A DNA stretch of 41,340 nucleotides from Pseudomonadota bacterium. GTDB lineage: Bacteria; Pseudomonadota; Alphaproteobacteria; Rhizobiales; Xanthobacteraceae. Position 1 is the first letter of the stretch. Each line of letters starts with the position of its first letter. Below are positions 1 through 8,094 of the stretch, one piece after another. The translations under genes and the position numbers were made by a program. The notes below the pieces were generated by a model. The model was not told where the DNA came from. It made no database searches and was given only the letters and a program-made list of their open reading frames with translations. The DNA is taken from the NCBI GenBank assembly GCA_023386885.1, contig JAEWIX010000018.1, positions 1 to 41,340 on the forward strand. The letters are read 5' to 3'.

Positions 1-15
1 TGAGAGGGTAAGACG

Positions 16-501
16 ATGTTGTCCCAACCGGAATTCTGGGTCGCCGTCGCCTTCGTCGTCATGGTCGGCATCTTCATCTATGTCGGCGTTCCCGGCGTGG
101 TGACCAAGGCGCTCGATCATCGCGCCGACCGCATCAAGGCCGAACTCGACGACGCCCGCCGCCTCAAGGAAGAAGCTGCCGCTCTGGTCGCCGATTACAA
201 AGCCCGCTACGCTTCGGCGGAACGCGAAGCTCAGGACATCGTCACCAACGCCAAGGCCGATGCCGAACGCATCGCGGTCGAAGCCAAGGCGCGGATGGAA
301 GACTTCGTTGCTCGCCGCACCAAGGCTGCGGAAACCAAGATCGCTCAAGCTGAGGCGCAGGCCCTGGCTGACGTTCGCGCTGCCGCTGCCGATGCGGCCG
401 TGACCGCCGCCTCGCAGATCCTCACCAAGTCGGTCACCGGCTCGGTCGCCGACGATCTGCTCGCCAAGGGCATCCAGGACGTTCGCGCCAAGCTGAACTG
501 A
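16..501 (+). CDS. atpF: F0F1 ATP synthase subunit b
   Basis: This is the peripheral stalk subunit of the F0 sector, which holds the F1 head to the membrane ring. The 161-residue product has one N-terminal membrane segment (about residues 6-25, rich in Val, Phe and Ile). A long charged Ala/Lys/Glu/Asp helix without proline follows, as expected for the b-subunit coiled coil. Length is normal for the family. The ATG at 16 is preceded by a purine-rich AGAGGG. The TGA at bases 1-3 may be the stop of an upstream gene, probably the second b-type subunit usually found beside this one in alphaproteobacteria; that gene is outside the window. A terminator hairpin follows the stop, so this is probably the last gene of the atp F0 operon. 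Confidence 0.93.
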   Translation: MLSQPEFWVAVAFVVMVGIFIYVGVPGVVTKALDHRADRIKAELDDARRLKEEAAALVADYKARYASAEREAQDIVTNAKADAERIAVEAKARMEDFVARRTKAAETKIAQAEAQALADVRAAAADAAVTAASQILTKSVTGSVADDLLAKGIQDVRAKLN

Positions 502-522
502 TCCGCGACAACATTATCAATC

Positions 523-561
523 AAACGGCCCGTGCGATCGCACGCACCGGCCGTTTTCTTT
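523..561 (+). terminator. Rho-independent terminator after atpF
   Basis: Arms AAACGGCC (523-530) and GGCCGTTT (549-556) enclose an inner palindrome CGTGCGATCGCACG (531-544) and are followed by TTTTCTTT. It lies 22 bases past the atpF stop and ahead of the convergent lipoprotein gene. Confidence 0.8.
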
Positions 562-586
562 CCAGAAGAATTTTCGCGAAACCCCG

Positions 587-1285
587 TTAACGCCTGCGAT
601 GGCCGCGCCCGCGCGGCTCAGGCCGCAAGGCTTGCGGATCGAACCCAATATAGAAAATGTAGGAGTCGCCCACAGCAGCGGTCGGCGCCGGATACACGAC
701 GTCCTCCGCAACCAGGCTGAACGACATCGTATTGTCGTCCTGCATCGTCACCGTGGTCCTGTAAGCCTTGGTGAAAATGGTCTTCTCGCTGATGCCGCCC
801 TGCACCACCGCGATCCGCAGCGGCACCTCGACCGTCGGCGGTGCGCCGGCCGGGCCGACGATGACGCGCCCCTGAATGCCGATCCGTGCGGTCACCTGCC
901 CATCGTTGAGCGTGCAATCGCGGGCCGTGCGCACGATGGTCGCCTGATAGCGCAGATCATTGCCAGCCGCTTCCTTGCCGGGCGCGCCGACCGCATAGGT
1001 GGCGGCGCCGGATCGGATGCTCACCGATGGGCAGGTCGGCAGGCTCGGCTCCGAGGACGGTGACGGAGCTGTCACCGCGGTCGTGGCCGGCTGCGAATTC
1101 GAGCCGAAAAGCTGGCTGAATCGATCGCCGAGCGAGGGGCTGCCGCCGGCGGATTGCGAACTTCCGAACATGCTGCCACCGCCACATCCCGAGAGCATGA
1201 GCGCGGTCATCGCCAGCGTTGCAAGACGCAACGAAGGTCGGCTCGCGCGCGCGAGCGCGCTATCCTTGGAACGCAAATCCAGCAT
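587..1285 (-). CDS. putative outer-membrane lipoprotein, function unknown
   Basis: The product is 232 residues from the ATG at 1285. The N-terminus is a lipoprotein signal: basic residues, a hydrophobic stretch and a lipobox ending LSGC at Cys34, then a Gly/Ser-rich linker. The remainder is a compact, largely beta-predicted domain (about residues 75-215) with Cys at both ends, and the tail is Arg-rich. I do not recognise an enzymatic motif. Similar exported lipoproteins of unknown role are common in Bradyrhizobium relatives. A start 48 bases upstream is possible, but it would put 16 polar residues before the signal peptide, so the internal ATG is preferred. The gene is convergent with atpF and appears to be transcribed alone. 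Confidence 0.72.
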   Translation of the reverse strand: MLDLRSKDSALARASRPSLRLATLAMTALMLSGCGGGSMFGSSQSAGGSPSLGDRFSQLFGSNSQPATTAVTAPSPSSEPSLPTCPSVSIRSGAATYAVGAPGKEAAGNDLRYQATIVRTARDCTLNDGQVTARIGIQGRVIVGPAGAPPTVEVPLRIAVVQGGISEKTIFTKAYRTTVTMQDDNTMSFSLVAEDVVYPAPTAAVGDSYIFYIGFDPQALRPEPRGRGHRRR

Positions 1286-1466
1286 GATGCAGATGTCCCC
1301 CGACGAATTCCGATGGCTTGCCGCAATGCCCAAGGGAAGCTCGGTCCCCGCGCAGTGGCAAGCCGGCCCGTTTATAGCAGTTTAATGGCGGCAAACCCAA
1401 GGCGCGAAAAATGGCGCGATCGATGGCGGCATCCCCGACTGCCGCCGCACTGCGAACGAAACGGCA

Positions 1467-2054
1467 TCAGTGCCGAAAATCCTCGTGCAACATGCCGAAC
1501 AGCAGATGATCCTGCCACACGCCGTTGATGCACAGATAGCGCCGCGCCAGCCCCTCGCGCACGAAACCGCACTTCTCCAGCACCCGTACCGATGCAGCAT
1601 TTCCCGGAATGCAGGCAGCCTCGACGCGATGCAAACTGAGTTCGCCAAACAATGTCGGCAGCAGGACGCGCAACGCCGCCGTCATGTAACCGCGACCGGC
1701 ATACGGCTCGCCGGTCCAGTACCCCACCGTCCCGGCCTGCACGATGCCACGACGGACGTTCGCGAGAGTGATGCCGCCGACGAGAGCCCCGTCCTGCTCA
1801 CGAAAAATCAAGAACGGATAGGCCCGATCCGCCAAAATGTCCTCGGCATAACGCCGCAGCCGGCGGCGAAAGCCGGCACGGGTCAGATCATCGGATGGCC
1901 AGATCGGCTCCCACGGCGTCAGATAAGCGCGGCTGCGTTCGCGAAGCTGCGCCCACGGCACGAAGTCGCCCGCTTGCGGCGCGCGCAACAACAATCCATT
2001 GCCGCGCGGCTCAAGCGCCGCTGGCGCGCTCGAGGGCAGGCGAAACAAAGCCAT
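1467..2054 (-). CDS. GNAT family N-acetyltransferase, RimJ/RimL-like
   Basis: The 195-residue protein fits the RimJ/RimL branch of GNAT acetyltransferases, which acetylate protein N-terminal amines or small molecules with acetyl-CoA. Visible hallmarks are the central strand leading to the acetyl-CoA loop, GYWTGEPYAGRGYMTAAL (a Q/RxxGxG/A-type loop), and the C-terminal NxxSxxVLEKCGF-like segment, here NAASVRVLEKCGF. The start has a good GAGGAA ribosome site 7 bases upstream. It is the last minus-strand gene after the M16 peptidase, 184 bases further on, and could be read from that transcript or from its own promoter. The substrate cannot be told from sequence; RimJ is only the nearest subgroup. 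Confidence 0.88.
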   Translation of the reverse strand: MALFRLPSSAPAALEPRGNGLLLRAPQAGDFVPWAQLRERSRAYLTPWEPIWPSDDLTRAGFRRRLRRYAEDILADRAYPFLIFREQDGALVGGITLANVRRGIVQAGTVGYWTGEPYAGRGYMTAALRVLLPTLFGELSLHRVEAACIPGNAASVRVLEKCGFVREGLARRYLCINGVWQDHLLFGMLHEDFRH

Positions 2055-2096
2055 GGTGGTTCCTCACCAACACATGCGATCCAACATTATCCTATC

Positions 2097-2138
2097 GCGT
2101 TTTCGGGCGAATGGGATACCGGGTTCGCGATAAGAACA
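2097..2138. repeat. dispersed palindromic repeat, copy 1
   Basis: It begins GCGTTTTCGGGCGA, continues through GGGATACCGGGTTCGCG and ends in TAAGAAC. It aligns along its length with the reverse complement of 33428-33471 and in part with 4966-4998. It lies between the GNAT gene and the M16 peptidase gene. The rest of that 184-base gap shows nothing else I can name. Confidence 0.6.
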
Positions 2139-2238
2139 TACCCACGGGAAACGCAGGGCGCCCTTCCCTGGTGTCCTGAATCCGAAGTTCGCTTGAAGGA
2201 CTCACCGAGACAATGAAGCGAACTTCTGAACCACCACG

Positions 2239-3522
2239 CTAGTGATAGCTCACTTTAGGTCGGCAAAGACTTTCAGCGTGCGCCGCGGCGGCTTCCAGAC
2301 CCCGCCCGCTGCCGAGAGCAACCACGGCCGGCCGGCTGCGCGCCAGCAAGGTCCGCGCGGCATCGCGGGTCGAGTCCCGCGTCACCGCCTCGATACGCGC
2401 GACGAGTTCGTCAACGCCGAGCGGACGGCCATAGGCGAGGATATGCCGCGCCAACTGCTCCGCACGCGAACTGCAACTCTCCAGCGCCATCAACAGGCCG
2501 GCCTTCATCTGCGCCTTGGCGCGGGCGATTTCCGCATCCGTCAGCGTTTCGACCGCGTCGTTGATGACGTCGGCAATGACCTCCATCATTTCCGGGGCAT
2601 CGGCAGGATCGGTGCCGGTGTAGAGCCCAAAAAAGCCGGTGTCGGCGTGCGGCGCATGGAAAGTGTAGATCGAATAGCAAAGCCCACGCTTCTCGCGGAC
2701 TTCCTGAAACAATCGTGACGACATCCCTCCGCCAAGGATGTTGGTGAACACCTGGAGGCTGAACAACGCCGGATCGGCCTGCGGCAAGCCTTCAAGCGCC
2801 ATGGTGAGATGCGCCTGTTCAAGCTCGCGATGCACGATACGCGACCCGCCGTTGCCGAAGATCGCAGGCGCTGGCTCTGGCGCCGGCGCGGCGTCCAGAC
2901 CGGCGAAGCGCTCCGTGACTTCGGCGACAACGCGCGCATGATCGACCGCACCGGCGGCGGCCACCACCATGTTTGGGCCGCGATAGTGCGTCGTCAGATA
3001 ATTCCGCAGCGAATCGCGATTGAAGGCTTTGAGCGTCTTGGTCGTGCCGAGCAGCGAACGCCCGATCGGCTGGTCCGGATAGCAAAGCTCGCTGAGATAC
3101 TCGAACACCACGTCGTCCGGCGTATCCTGCGATGCGCCGATCTCCTGTTCGATCACGCTCTTTTCACGTTCCAGCTCCTCGGTCACGAAGGTCGGATGCG
3201 AAATGATGTCCGACAGCACGTCGAGCGCCAGCGGCACGTCGGCCTTCATCACCCGCGCATAATAAGCGGTCGTCTCGGTGCTGGTGGCGGCATTGAGATC
3301 GCCGCCGACCGCCTCGATCTCCTCGACGATCTCGCGCGAGGAGCGCCGCTCGGTGCCCTTGAACGCCATATGTTCAAGAAGATGAGAGATGCCATGCTCA
3401 TCCGGTTTCTCGTCGCGGCCGCCGACCCCGGCCCACACGCCAAGTGCGGCGGTTTCCAGATGCGCCATGGTGTCGGTGACGACCGTGAGACCCGACGGAA
3501 GCTTGCTGACCTCGACGCTCAT
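2239..3522 (-). CDS. M16 family zinc metallopeptidase (processing-peptidase-like)
   Basis: The 427-residue protein resembles mitochondrial processing peptidase beta and bacterial PqqL/YmxG-type enzymes. The inverted zinc motif HxxEH is intact (His47, Glu50, His51), with the distal ligand Glu127 in an EQEI segment 76 residues later. A C-terminal half with the Gly-rich GGGMSSRLFQEVREKRGLCY segment completes the M16 fold. The active N-terminal half and the substrate-holding C-terminal half are both present, so it is likely catalytically competent. The ATG overlaps the thrC stop by four bases (TCAT at 3519-3522), so the two are translationally coupled. This thrC-peptidase order is common in alphaproteobacteria. 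The natural substrate is unknown; no signal peptide is seen, so it is probably cytoplasmic. Confidence 0.93.
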   Translation of the reverse strand: MSVEVSKLPSGLTVVTDTMAHLETAALGVWAGVGGRDEKPDEHGISHLLEHMAFKGTERRSSREIVEEIEAVGGDLNAATSTETTAYYARVMKADVPLALDVLSDIISHPTFVTEELEREKSVIEQEIGASQDTPDDVVFEYLSELCYPDQPIGRSLLGTTKTLKAFNRDSLRNYLTTHYRGPNMVVAAAGAVDHARVVAEVTERFAGLDAAPAPEPAPAIFGNGGSRIVHRELEQAHLTMALEGLPQADPALFSLQVFTNILGGGMSSRLFQEVREKRGLCYSIYTFHAPHADTGFFGLYTGTDPADAPEMMEVIADVINDAVETLTDAEIARAKAQMKAGLLMALESCSSRAEQLARHILAYGRPLGVDELVARIEAVTRDSTRDAARTLLARSRPAVVALGSGRGLEAAAAHAESLCRPKVSYH

Positions 3523-4937
3523 CCGGCAACTCCCGCGTTGGCGGCGCGGCTCACCGACAGCACGAACCGCTCCACTTCACCCTGATCGTTGTTCATCGTC
3601 CGCATCTGTTCGGGGCGGCTCATCAAGCCGTCGAGCCACGGCGGCAATGCCGGACGCACGCCACACGCGGCCTCGACCGCATCGGGGAATTTCGCCGGAT
3701 GCGCCGTGGACAGCACGACGTTGGGCAGGCTGTCATCGGTGACGTCACGATCGGCCACTGCCAGCGCGACCGCCGTGTGTGGATCGATCAGATCCCCGGC
3801 CTCGCGCCAGGCAGCGCGAATGGCCGCATCGGTTTCGGTCTCGTCGGCACGGCCTGCGTCGAACTCGTTGCGGATCGACGCCAGCATCGCGTCCGGCAGC
3901 ACGAAGCGGTGCGACTGCTCCAGCGACGCCATCAAACCACGCACCACCGCACTATCGCGGCCTGCGGCCTCGAACAGCAGCCGTTCGAAATTCGACGACA
4001 CCTGAATGTCCATCGACGGCGACGTCGTGCCATGGACGCCGCGCACCTCGTAGATGCCGGTCTTCAGAGTACGCGCCAAGATATCGTTGCTGTTGGTGGC
4101 GATACGTAACTGCCGGATCGGCACGCCGATGCGCTTCGCCACATAGCCTGCGAAAATGTCGCCGAAATTGCCGGTCGGCACGGTGAAGTCGACCTTGCGC
4201 GCCGGCGCGCCGAGCGCCACCGCCGAGGTGACGTAATACACCACCTGCGCCACGATCCGCGCCCAGTTGATCGAATTGACCCCGGACAGCGCAACCTTGT
4301 CGCGGAAAGCATGATGATTGAAGCAGCCTTTCACGATCGCCTGGCAATCGTCGAAGGTTCCGTCGATCGCCAGCGCGTAGACGTTGGCCGCGCCGGTGGT
4401 CGTCATCATCCGCCGCTGCACGTCGGAGATGCGTCCATTCGGAAACAGCACGACGAGATCGACATTGTCGCGATTGGCGAACGCATCGACCGCCGCGCCG
4501 CCCGTATCACCCGACGTGGCGACTACGATGGTGGTGCGCTGTCCGCGCTTCGCCAGCACATGATCCATCAATCGCGACAGCAACTGCATCGCGACGTCCT
4601 TGAACGCCAGGGTCGGGCCGTGAAACAGCTCCAGCACGAACTGATTGGCGCCGCTCTGATCCAGCGGCACCACTGCCGGATGACGGAACGTCGCGTAAGC
4701 CTCGTGCGCCATGCGGCCGAGATCTGCGTCGGAAATTTCTCCGCCAACGAACGGACGGATCACCTCGACCGCAACTTCCCAATACGGCCGCCCGGCCAGC
4801 CCGGCGATGACGGCCGGCGTCAGTTGCGGCCAAACCTCCGGTACGTAGAGCCCGCCGTCGCGCGCGAGGCCGGTCAGCATCACATCGCAGAAGCCGAGGG
4901 CCGGCGCTTCGCCACGGGTCGAGATGTATCGCGTCAA
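3519..4937 (-). CDS. thrC: threonine synthase
   Basis: This pyridoxal-phosphate enzyme converts O-phosphohomoserine to threonine, the last step of threonine synthesis. The PLP lysine is Lys113 in the segment HGPTLAFKDVA, and the phosphate-binding loop ATSGDTGGAA follows. I place the start at TTG 4937, giving 472 residues, the usual length for this class. It sits just after a strong GGAGG and begins MTRYISTRGEAP, the standard N-terminus. The frame stays open for 52 codons further upstream, but that stretch does not look like protein and has no homologous N-terminus. SURF1 ends 76 bases upstream and the M16 peptidase overlaps downstream, so thrC probably shares the cytochrome oxidase transcript at least in part. 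Confidence 0.95.
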   Translation of the reverse strand: MTRYISTRGEAPALGFCDVMLTGLARDGGLYVPEVWPQLTPAVIAGLAGRPYWEVAVEVIRPFVGGEISDADLGRMAHEAYATFRHPAVVPLDQSGANQFVLELFHGPTLAFKDVAMQLLSRLMDHVLAKRGQRTTIVVATSGDTGGAAVDAFANRDNVDLVVLFPNGRISDVQRRMMTTTGAANVYALAIDGTFDDCQAIVKGCFNHHAFRDKVALSGVNSINWARIVAQVVYYVTSAVALGAPARKVDFTVPTGNFGDIFAGYVAKRIGVPIRQLRIATNSNDILARTLKTGIYEVRGVHGTTSPSMDIQVSSNFERLLFEAAGRDSAVVRGLMASLEQSHRFVLPDAMLASIRNEFDAGRADETETDAAIRAAWREAGDLIDPHTAVALAVADRDVTDDSLPNVVLSTAHPAKFPDAVEAACGVRPALPPWLDGLMSRPEQMRTMNNDQGEVERFVLSVSRAANAGVAG

Positions 4938-4965
4938 GGTGTCCTCCAAAGGCCGGACCGTTATA

Positions 4966-4998
4966 GCGTTTTCACGCGATGGGGAAACCACCGTTGCG
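4966..4998. repeat. dispersed palindromic repeat, degenerate copy 2
   Basis: GCGTTTTCACGCGATGGGG followed by AAACC and GTTGCG matches the left part of the repeat at 33428-33471 (reverse complement), with scattered changes. It occupies the short gap between SURF1 and thrC. Confidence 0.4.
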
Positions 4999-5013
4999 AT
5001 CCGGTGTAGCCGG

Positions 5014-5787
5014 TCATCCCGCCGGTTTCGAGCCGTCGTCGGGCGGCAGCCGCCCCTCGGCCAGCGCACGGGCGAGCCATACTGCGAAGGCAATCCCCAC
5101 AGCCGCCGCCAGCCCGAACCAGGTGATGGCGTATTGCATATGATCGTCTTTCAGATGCACGACGAGCGGACCCGGCTTCGGCACGCTGTTGGCGGGCGCC
5201 GGCGTTTCCAGGTCGATATAGAACGGCGCGATCTTCCCCCAGTTCAACACCTGCGCCATCGCCGCCGGATCGCGAAGGAACCAGAGCCGCTTGGTGGGGT
5301 CTGCCTGTGGCGTCCACATCCCCGGCGTTTCCGCAAAGCGCAGATAGCCAGTCAGCGTTACCGCTCCGGAGGGCGCCGGCGAGATGCGCTCGAATTGACC
5401 TTCGGGCGCGAAGCCGCGATTGATCGCAACGATGCCGGAGCCTTCGGCTCGCGCCGGTGCAAACACCCAGACGCCGGGACTGGTGATATCGGCGCGGACG
5501 GCGGACCCAGAACTGAAGACGTGCGCCTCGGGCTGTGTCCCGAACGTCGCCGGGAACGTCACGCGGCGAAACTCGTCGTGCGCCTGCGTCAATTTCGGCC
5601 AGTCCGCAGCCGCCGGGAGCGGCACCGGCGCAGCGGCCAGCCGCTCGTCGAGCATGGCGATCAACGCGTGCTTCTCGACGCGCCGCTGCAATTGCCAAAC
5701 GCCGAGCCCGATCAGCAGCGCCACAATCACTGCGGAGAAAATGCTGAGCCCAGCGACCCTCCGTAGCCCCCCCGCCGCGGCGGTCAT
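5014..5787 (-). CDS. SURF1 family cytochrome oxidase assembly protein
   Basis: SURF1 (Shy1) proteins help insert heme a into subunit I of cytochrome c oxidase in the inner membrane. The product from ATG 5787 has 257 residues with the family plan: an N-terminal membrane helix ending in GVWQLQRR, a large periplasmic domain with the NRGF motif typical of the family, and a C-terminal membrane helix beginning YAITWFGLA. The ATG overlaps the stop of the DUF983 gene by four bases (5784-5787), which settles the start over in-frame codons upstream. The location just after ctaE and DUF983 is the standard alphaproteobacterial arrangement. Confidence 0.93.
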   Translation of the reverse strand: MTAAAGGLRRVAGLSIFSAVIVALLIGLGVWQLQRRVEKHALIAMLDERLAAAPVPLPAAADWPKLTQAHDEFRRVTFPATFGTQPEAHVFSSGSAVRADITSPGVWVFAPARAEGSGIVAINRGFAPEGQFERISPAPSGAVTLTGYLRFAETPGMWTPQADPTKRLWFLRDPAAMAQVLNWGKIAPFYIDLETPAPANSVPKPGPLVVHLKDDHMQYAITWFGLAAAVGIAFAVWLARALAEGRLPPDDGSKPAG

Positions 5788-6173
5788 GTCGGATCCCGCT
5801 GCGTCAACTGGCCCTCTGCTGCCTTGTGGTGAAATTGCAGCGAGATCAGCAGCGACTTCATCGCGCGCAGCGGCAGCAGCGTGGTGAGCGCCACCAGCGG
5901 AATCCACAACGCGGCATGGACCCAGAACGGCGGCTGATACTTGACCTCGACGATCAAGGCGCAGGCCACAACAATGAAGCCGGCGATCAGAATGATGAAA
6001 ACCGACGGGCCATCGCCGCTATCGGTAAAGGCATAATCTAGCTCACAGCGATCGCACTTCGGCCGCAGCCGGATGTATCCCGCGAACAGCTTACCTTCGC
6101 CGCAGCGCGGGCAGCGGCACAACAGACCACGCGTGATGCTCTGCGACAGCGTCGTCGAATAGTCGTCCGACAT
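5784..6173 (-). CDS. DUF983 family membrane protein
   Basis: The 129-residue protein starts at ATG 6173. Four cysteines in two CxxC pairs (CRCPRCGEG and CDRC) form a likely zinc ribbon at residues 18-45, followed by two membrane helices. DUF983 proteins are almost always found between coxIII and SURF1 in alphaproteobacteria and are presumed to act in oxidase assembly or maturation; no biochemical role is established to my knowledge. It overlaps SURF1 by four bases, so the two are coupled. A terminator hairpin separates it from ctaE, so the downstream genes may depend on read-through or on a separate promoter. Confidence 0.87.
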   Translation of the reverse strand: MSDDYSTTLSQSITRGLLCRCPRCGEGKLFAGYIRLRPKCDRCELDYAFTDSGDGPSVFIILIAGFIVVACALIVEVKYQPPFWVHAALWIPLVALTTLLPLRAMKSLLISLQFHHKAAEGQLTQRDPT

Positions 6174-6213
6174 CGATCTTCTTTCCAGTTTGCCGGGACG
6201 CCCCGGCGAAATG

Positions 6214-6240
6214 CAAAAGGGCGGCCCTGCGGCCGCCCCT
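6214..6240 (-). terminator. hairpin terminator after ctaE
   Basis: Read on the minus strand, arms GGGCGGCC (6238-6231) and GGCCGCCC (6226-6219) have a four-base loop and are followed by TTTT. It lies 22 bases past the ctaE stop and may be a partial stop or attenuator within the oxidase cluster. Confidence 0.7.
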
Positions 6241-6261
6241 TGTAGCACGGTCATCCCCGCC

Positions 6262-7119
6262 TTAGTGGGCGGCGTGCGCCATCTCGGCGGCGCCGTGGCC
6301 CCAGACGTAGATGCAGATGAACAGGAACAGCCACACCACGTCGACGAAATGCCAGTACCAGGCGGCGAACTCGAAGCCGAGGTGATGGGTTGGCGTGAAG
6401 TGGCCGGCATAAGCACGGAACAGGCAGACCAGCAGGAAGATGGTGCCGACCAGCACGTGGAAACCGTGGAAGCCGGTCGCCATGAAGAAGGTCGCGCCAT
6501 AGACGTTGCCGGCGAAACTGAACGCGGCGTGATGATATTCGTAAGCCTGAACGCAGGTGAAGCAGGCGCCGAGCACGACGGTGAGAATCAAGCCCCACTT
6601 GAGGCCCTTGCGATCGCCTTCCAGCAGCGCGTGATGCGCCCAGGTGACGGTGGTGCCCGAGGTCAGCAGGATCAGCGTGTTGAGCAGCGGCAGGTGCCAC
6701 GGATCGAAGGTCTGAATGTCCTTAGGCGGCCAGACCCCGCCGAAAAGCGCCTCGCGGGTGAAGTGAACGGGGTCGGCCGGGAACAGTGCCGAGTTGAAGT
6801 AGGCCCAGAACCAGGCGACGAAGAACATCACCTCGGAGGCGATGAACAGGATCATGCCGTAGCGATGGCTGATCTGCACCACGCGGGTGTGGTCGCCCTT
6901 GTGCTCGGCTTCGCGAATGACGTCGCCCCACCAGGCGGCCATGGTGTAGAGCACGCCGATGGTGCCGATGCCGAACACGATCGGCGCGGCCGAGTAAAGG
7001 TGGTGCATCCACGAGATCGCGCCCACCGCCATAATGAAGGCCGAGAGCGAGCCGACCGCAGGCCATGGGCTCGGATCAACGAGGTGGTAGTCGTGGTGCT
7101 TCGCGTGCGCCGTAGCCAT
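6262..7119 (-). CDS. ctaE: cytochrome c oxidase subunit III
   Basis: Subunit III of the aa3 oxidase. The 285-residue product has about seven membrane helices. The conserved glutamate helix ASEVMFFVAWFWAYF and the segment HGFHVLVGTIFL typical of subunit III are both visible. Length agrees with the Paracoccus and mitochondrial proteins plus a small N-terminal extension. The ATG at 7119 follows a clear GGAGAG. It stands 87 bases after ctaG, in the same direction as the other oxidase genes. Subunit III is thought to stabilise the enzyme during turnover and to hold lipids near the oxygen entry path. Confidence 0.97.
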   Translation of the reverse strand: MATAHAKHHDYHLVDPSPWPAVGSLSAFIMAVGAISWMHHLYSAAPIVFGIGTIGVLYTMAAWWGDVIREAEHKGDHTRVVQISHRYGMILFIASEVMFFVAWFWAYFNSALFPADPVHFTREALFGGVWPPKDIQTFDPWHLPLLNTLILLTSGTTVTWAHHALLEGDRKGLKWGLILTVVLGACFTCVQAYEYHHAAFSFAGNVYGATFFMATGFHGFHVLVGTIFLLVCLFRAYAGHFTPTHHLGFEFAAWYWHFVDVVWLFLFICIYVWGHGAAEMAHAAH

Positions 7120-7206
7120 TGCAGTCTCTCCGTAGGGCGTGCCGCACTAGTCGGCACATATTCGTTCAAAAATCAATCGCGCGCGTTCAGCGGGCGGAAG
7201 TGAGCG

Positions 7207-7842
7207 TCACAGATTTCCCTTGCGCCGGTCCGGCTCGCCCGAGGCAACCGGCTTAGGAGCGGGTTCGCGGACGGGATAGAACGTATAGGACAAGGTGATG
7301 GTGTCGACATTGTTGTTCTCGCTATCCTTGGTGATGGCGGGATCGACGTAGAAGACCACCGCCATCTCGCGCTTCTCGCCCGGCGCCAAGGTCTGCTCGG
7401 TGAAGCAGAAGCAGTTGATCTTCTGGAAATACGATCCGACCGTCAGCGGCGCGACGTTGTAGGCAGCCTGGCCGGTGGTGGTGCGAGCGGCGGTGTTGGT
7501 GACCGTGTAATAGGCCGTCACCACTTCGCCAATATGGACTTCGATCTCGGTTTTCTCCGGCTCGAACTTCCACGGCAGGCCGCCGCTCACGTTCGAATCG
7601 AAGCGCACCGCGATCTTACGGCCGAGCGGTTGGCCCGACGGCAGCGTGGTCGCGACCTGCGTGGTGCCGTTGAAGCCGGTGGTGCGGCAGAACCAGTTGT
7701 AGAATGGCACGGCCGCGTAGGCAGCACCGACCATCATCGCGACGAACAGGCCACAGGCAATGGCAACGCCCGTATCGCGACGTAAACCGCGCGCACGGCG
7801 CGGCATCGGTTTGTTGCCGTCTGTCGGTTCGGGCGTCGTCAT
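7207..7842 (-). CDS. ctaG: cytochrome c oxidase assembly protein CtaG (Cox11 family)
   Basis: Cox11-type copper chaperone needed to build the CuB site of subunit I. From ATG 7842 (ribosome site GGAAGGCAGG) the product is 211 residues. It has a cytoplasmic Arg-rich start, one membrane helix (about residues 24-46) and a periplasmic immunoglobulin-like domain. The copper-binding CFCF motif is at Cys144 and Cys146, followed by the family block PGEKREMAVVFYVDP. The first conserved segment, YNWFCRTTGFNG, is also present with its cysteine. All metal-binding residues expected for activity are in place. It sits between the small CoxF-like gene and ctaE, the usual order. Confidence 0.96.
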   Translation of the reverse strand: MTTPEPTDGNKPMPRRARGLRRDTGVAIACGLFVAMMVGAAYAAVPFYNWFCRTTGFNGTTQVATTLPSGQPLGRKIAVRFDSNVSGGLPWKFEPEKTEIEVHIGEVVTAYYTVTNTAARTTTGQAAYNVAPLTVGSYFQKINCFCFTEQTLAPGEKREMAVVFYVDPAITKDSENNNVDTITLSYTFYPVREPAPKPVASGEPDRRKGNL

Positions 7843-7917
7843 ATCGACCTGCCTTCCGATTTGCCCCACACCCTCGTCACGTCCCGCTCAGCCTTTCGTC
7901 AGCTCCGTCGACCGCCC

Positions 7918-8079
7918 TCACATAGGACGGTTGAGCACCGCCGGTCCCTTCACCAGGGTGACGGCGAAAAACAGTATCACCAGGATTCCCAGCGCCACCG
8001 CAATCGCGATCGACCGTTCCCGGCGCTTCTTCTTTTGCGCCTCGGTCAACACGATCCCCGGTGGTTGCTCCTCGTCCAT
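7918..8079 (-). CDS. small single-helix membrane protein, CoxF-like
   Basis: A 53-residue open frame from ATG 8079 to TGA 7918 lies between ctaB and ctaG. The sequence begins MDEEQPPGIVLTEAQKKKRR, followed by one hydrophobic helix (about residues 24-44) and a short tail ending VLNRPM. A positive patch before the helix suggests a cytoplasmic N-terminus. Short proteins with this layout (CoxF or CtaF-like) occur at the same place in oxidase operons of rhizobia and relatives. Their role is unknown; an assembly or small structural part in the oxidase is the obvious guess. The gene begins 15 bases after ctaB stops, so co-translation is likely. Confidence 0.82.
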   Translation of the reverse strand: MDEEQPPGIVLTEAQKKKRRERSIAIAVALGILVILFFAVTLVKGPAVLNRPM

Positions 8080-8094
8080 GGATCGCACGCATCC

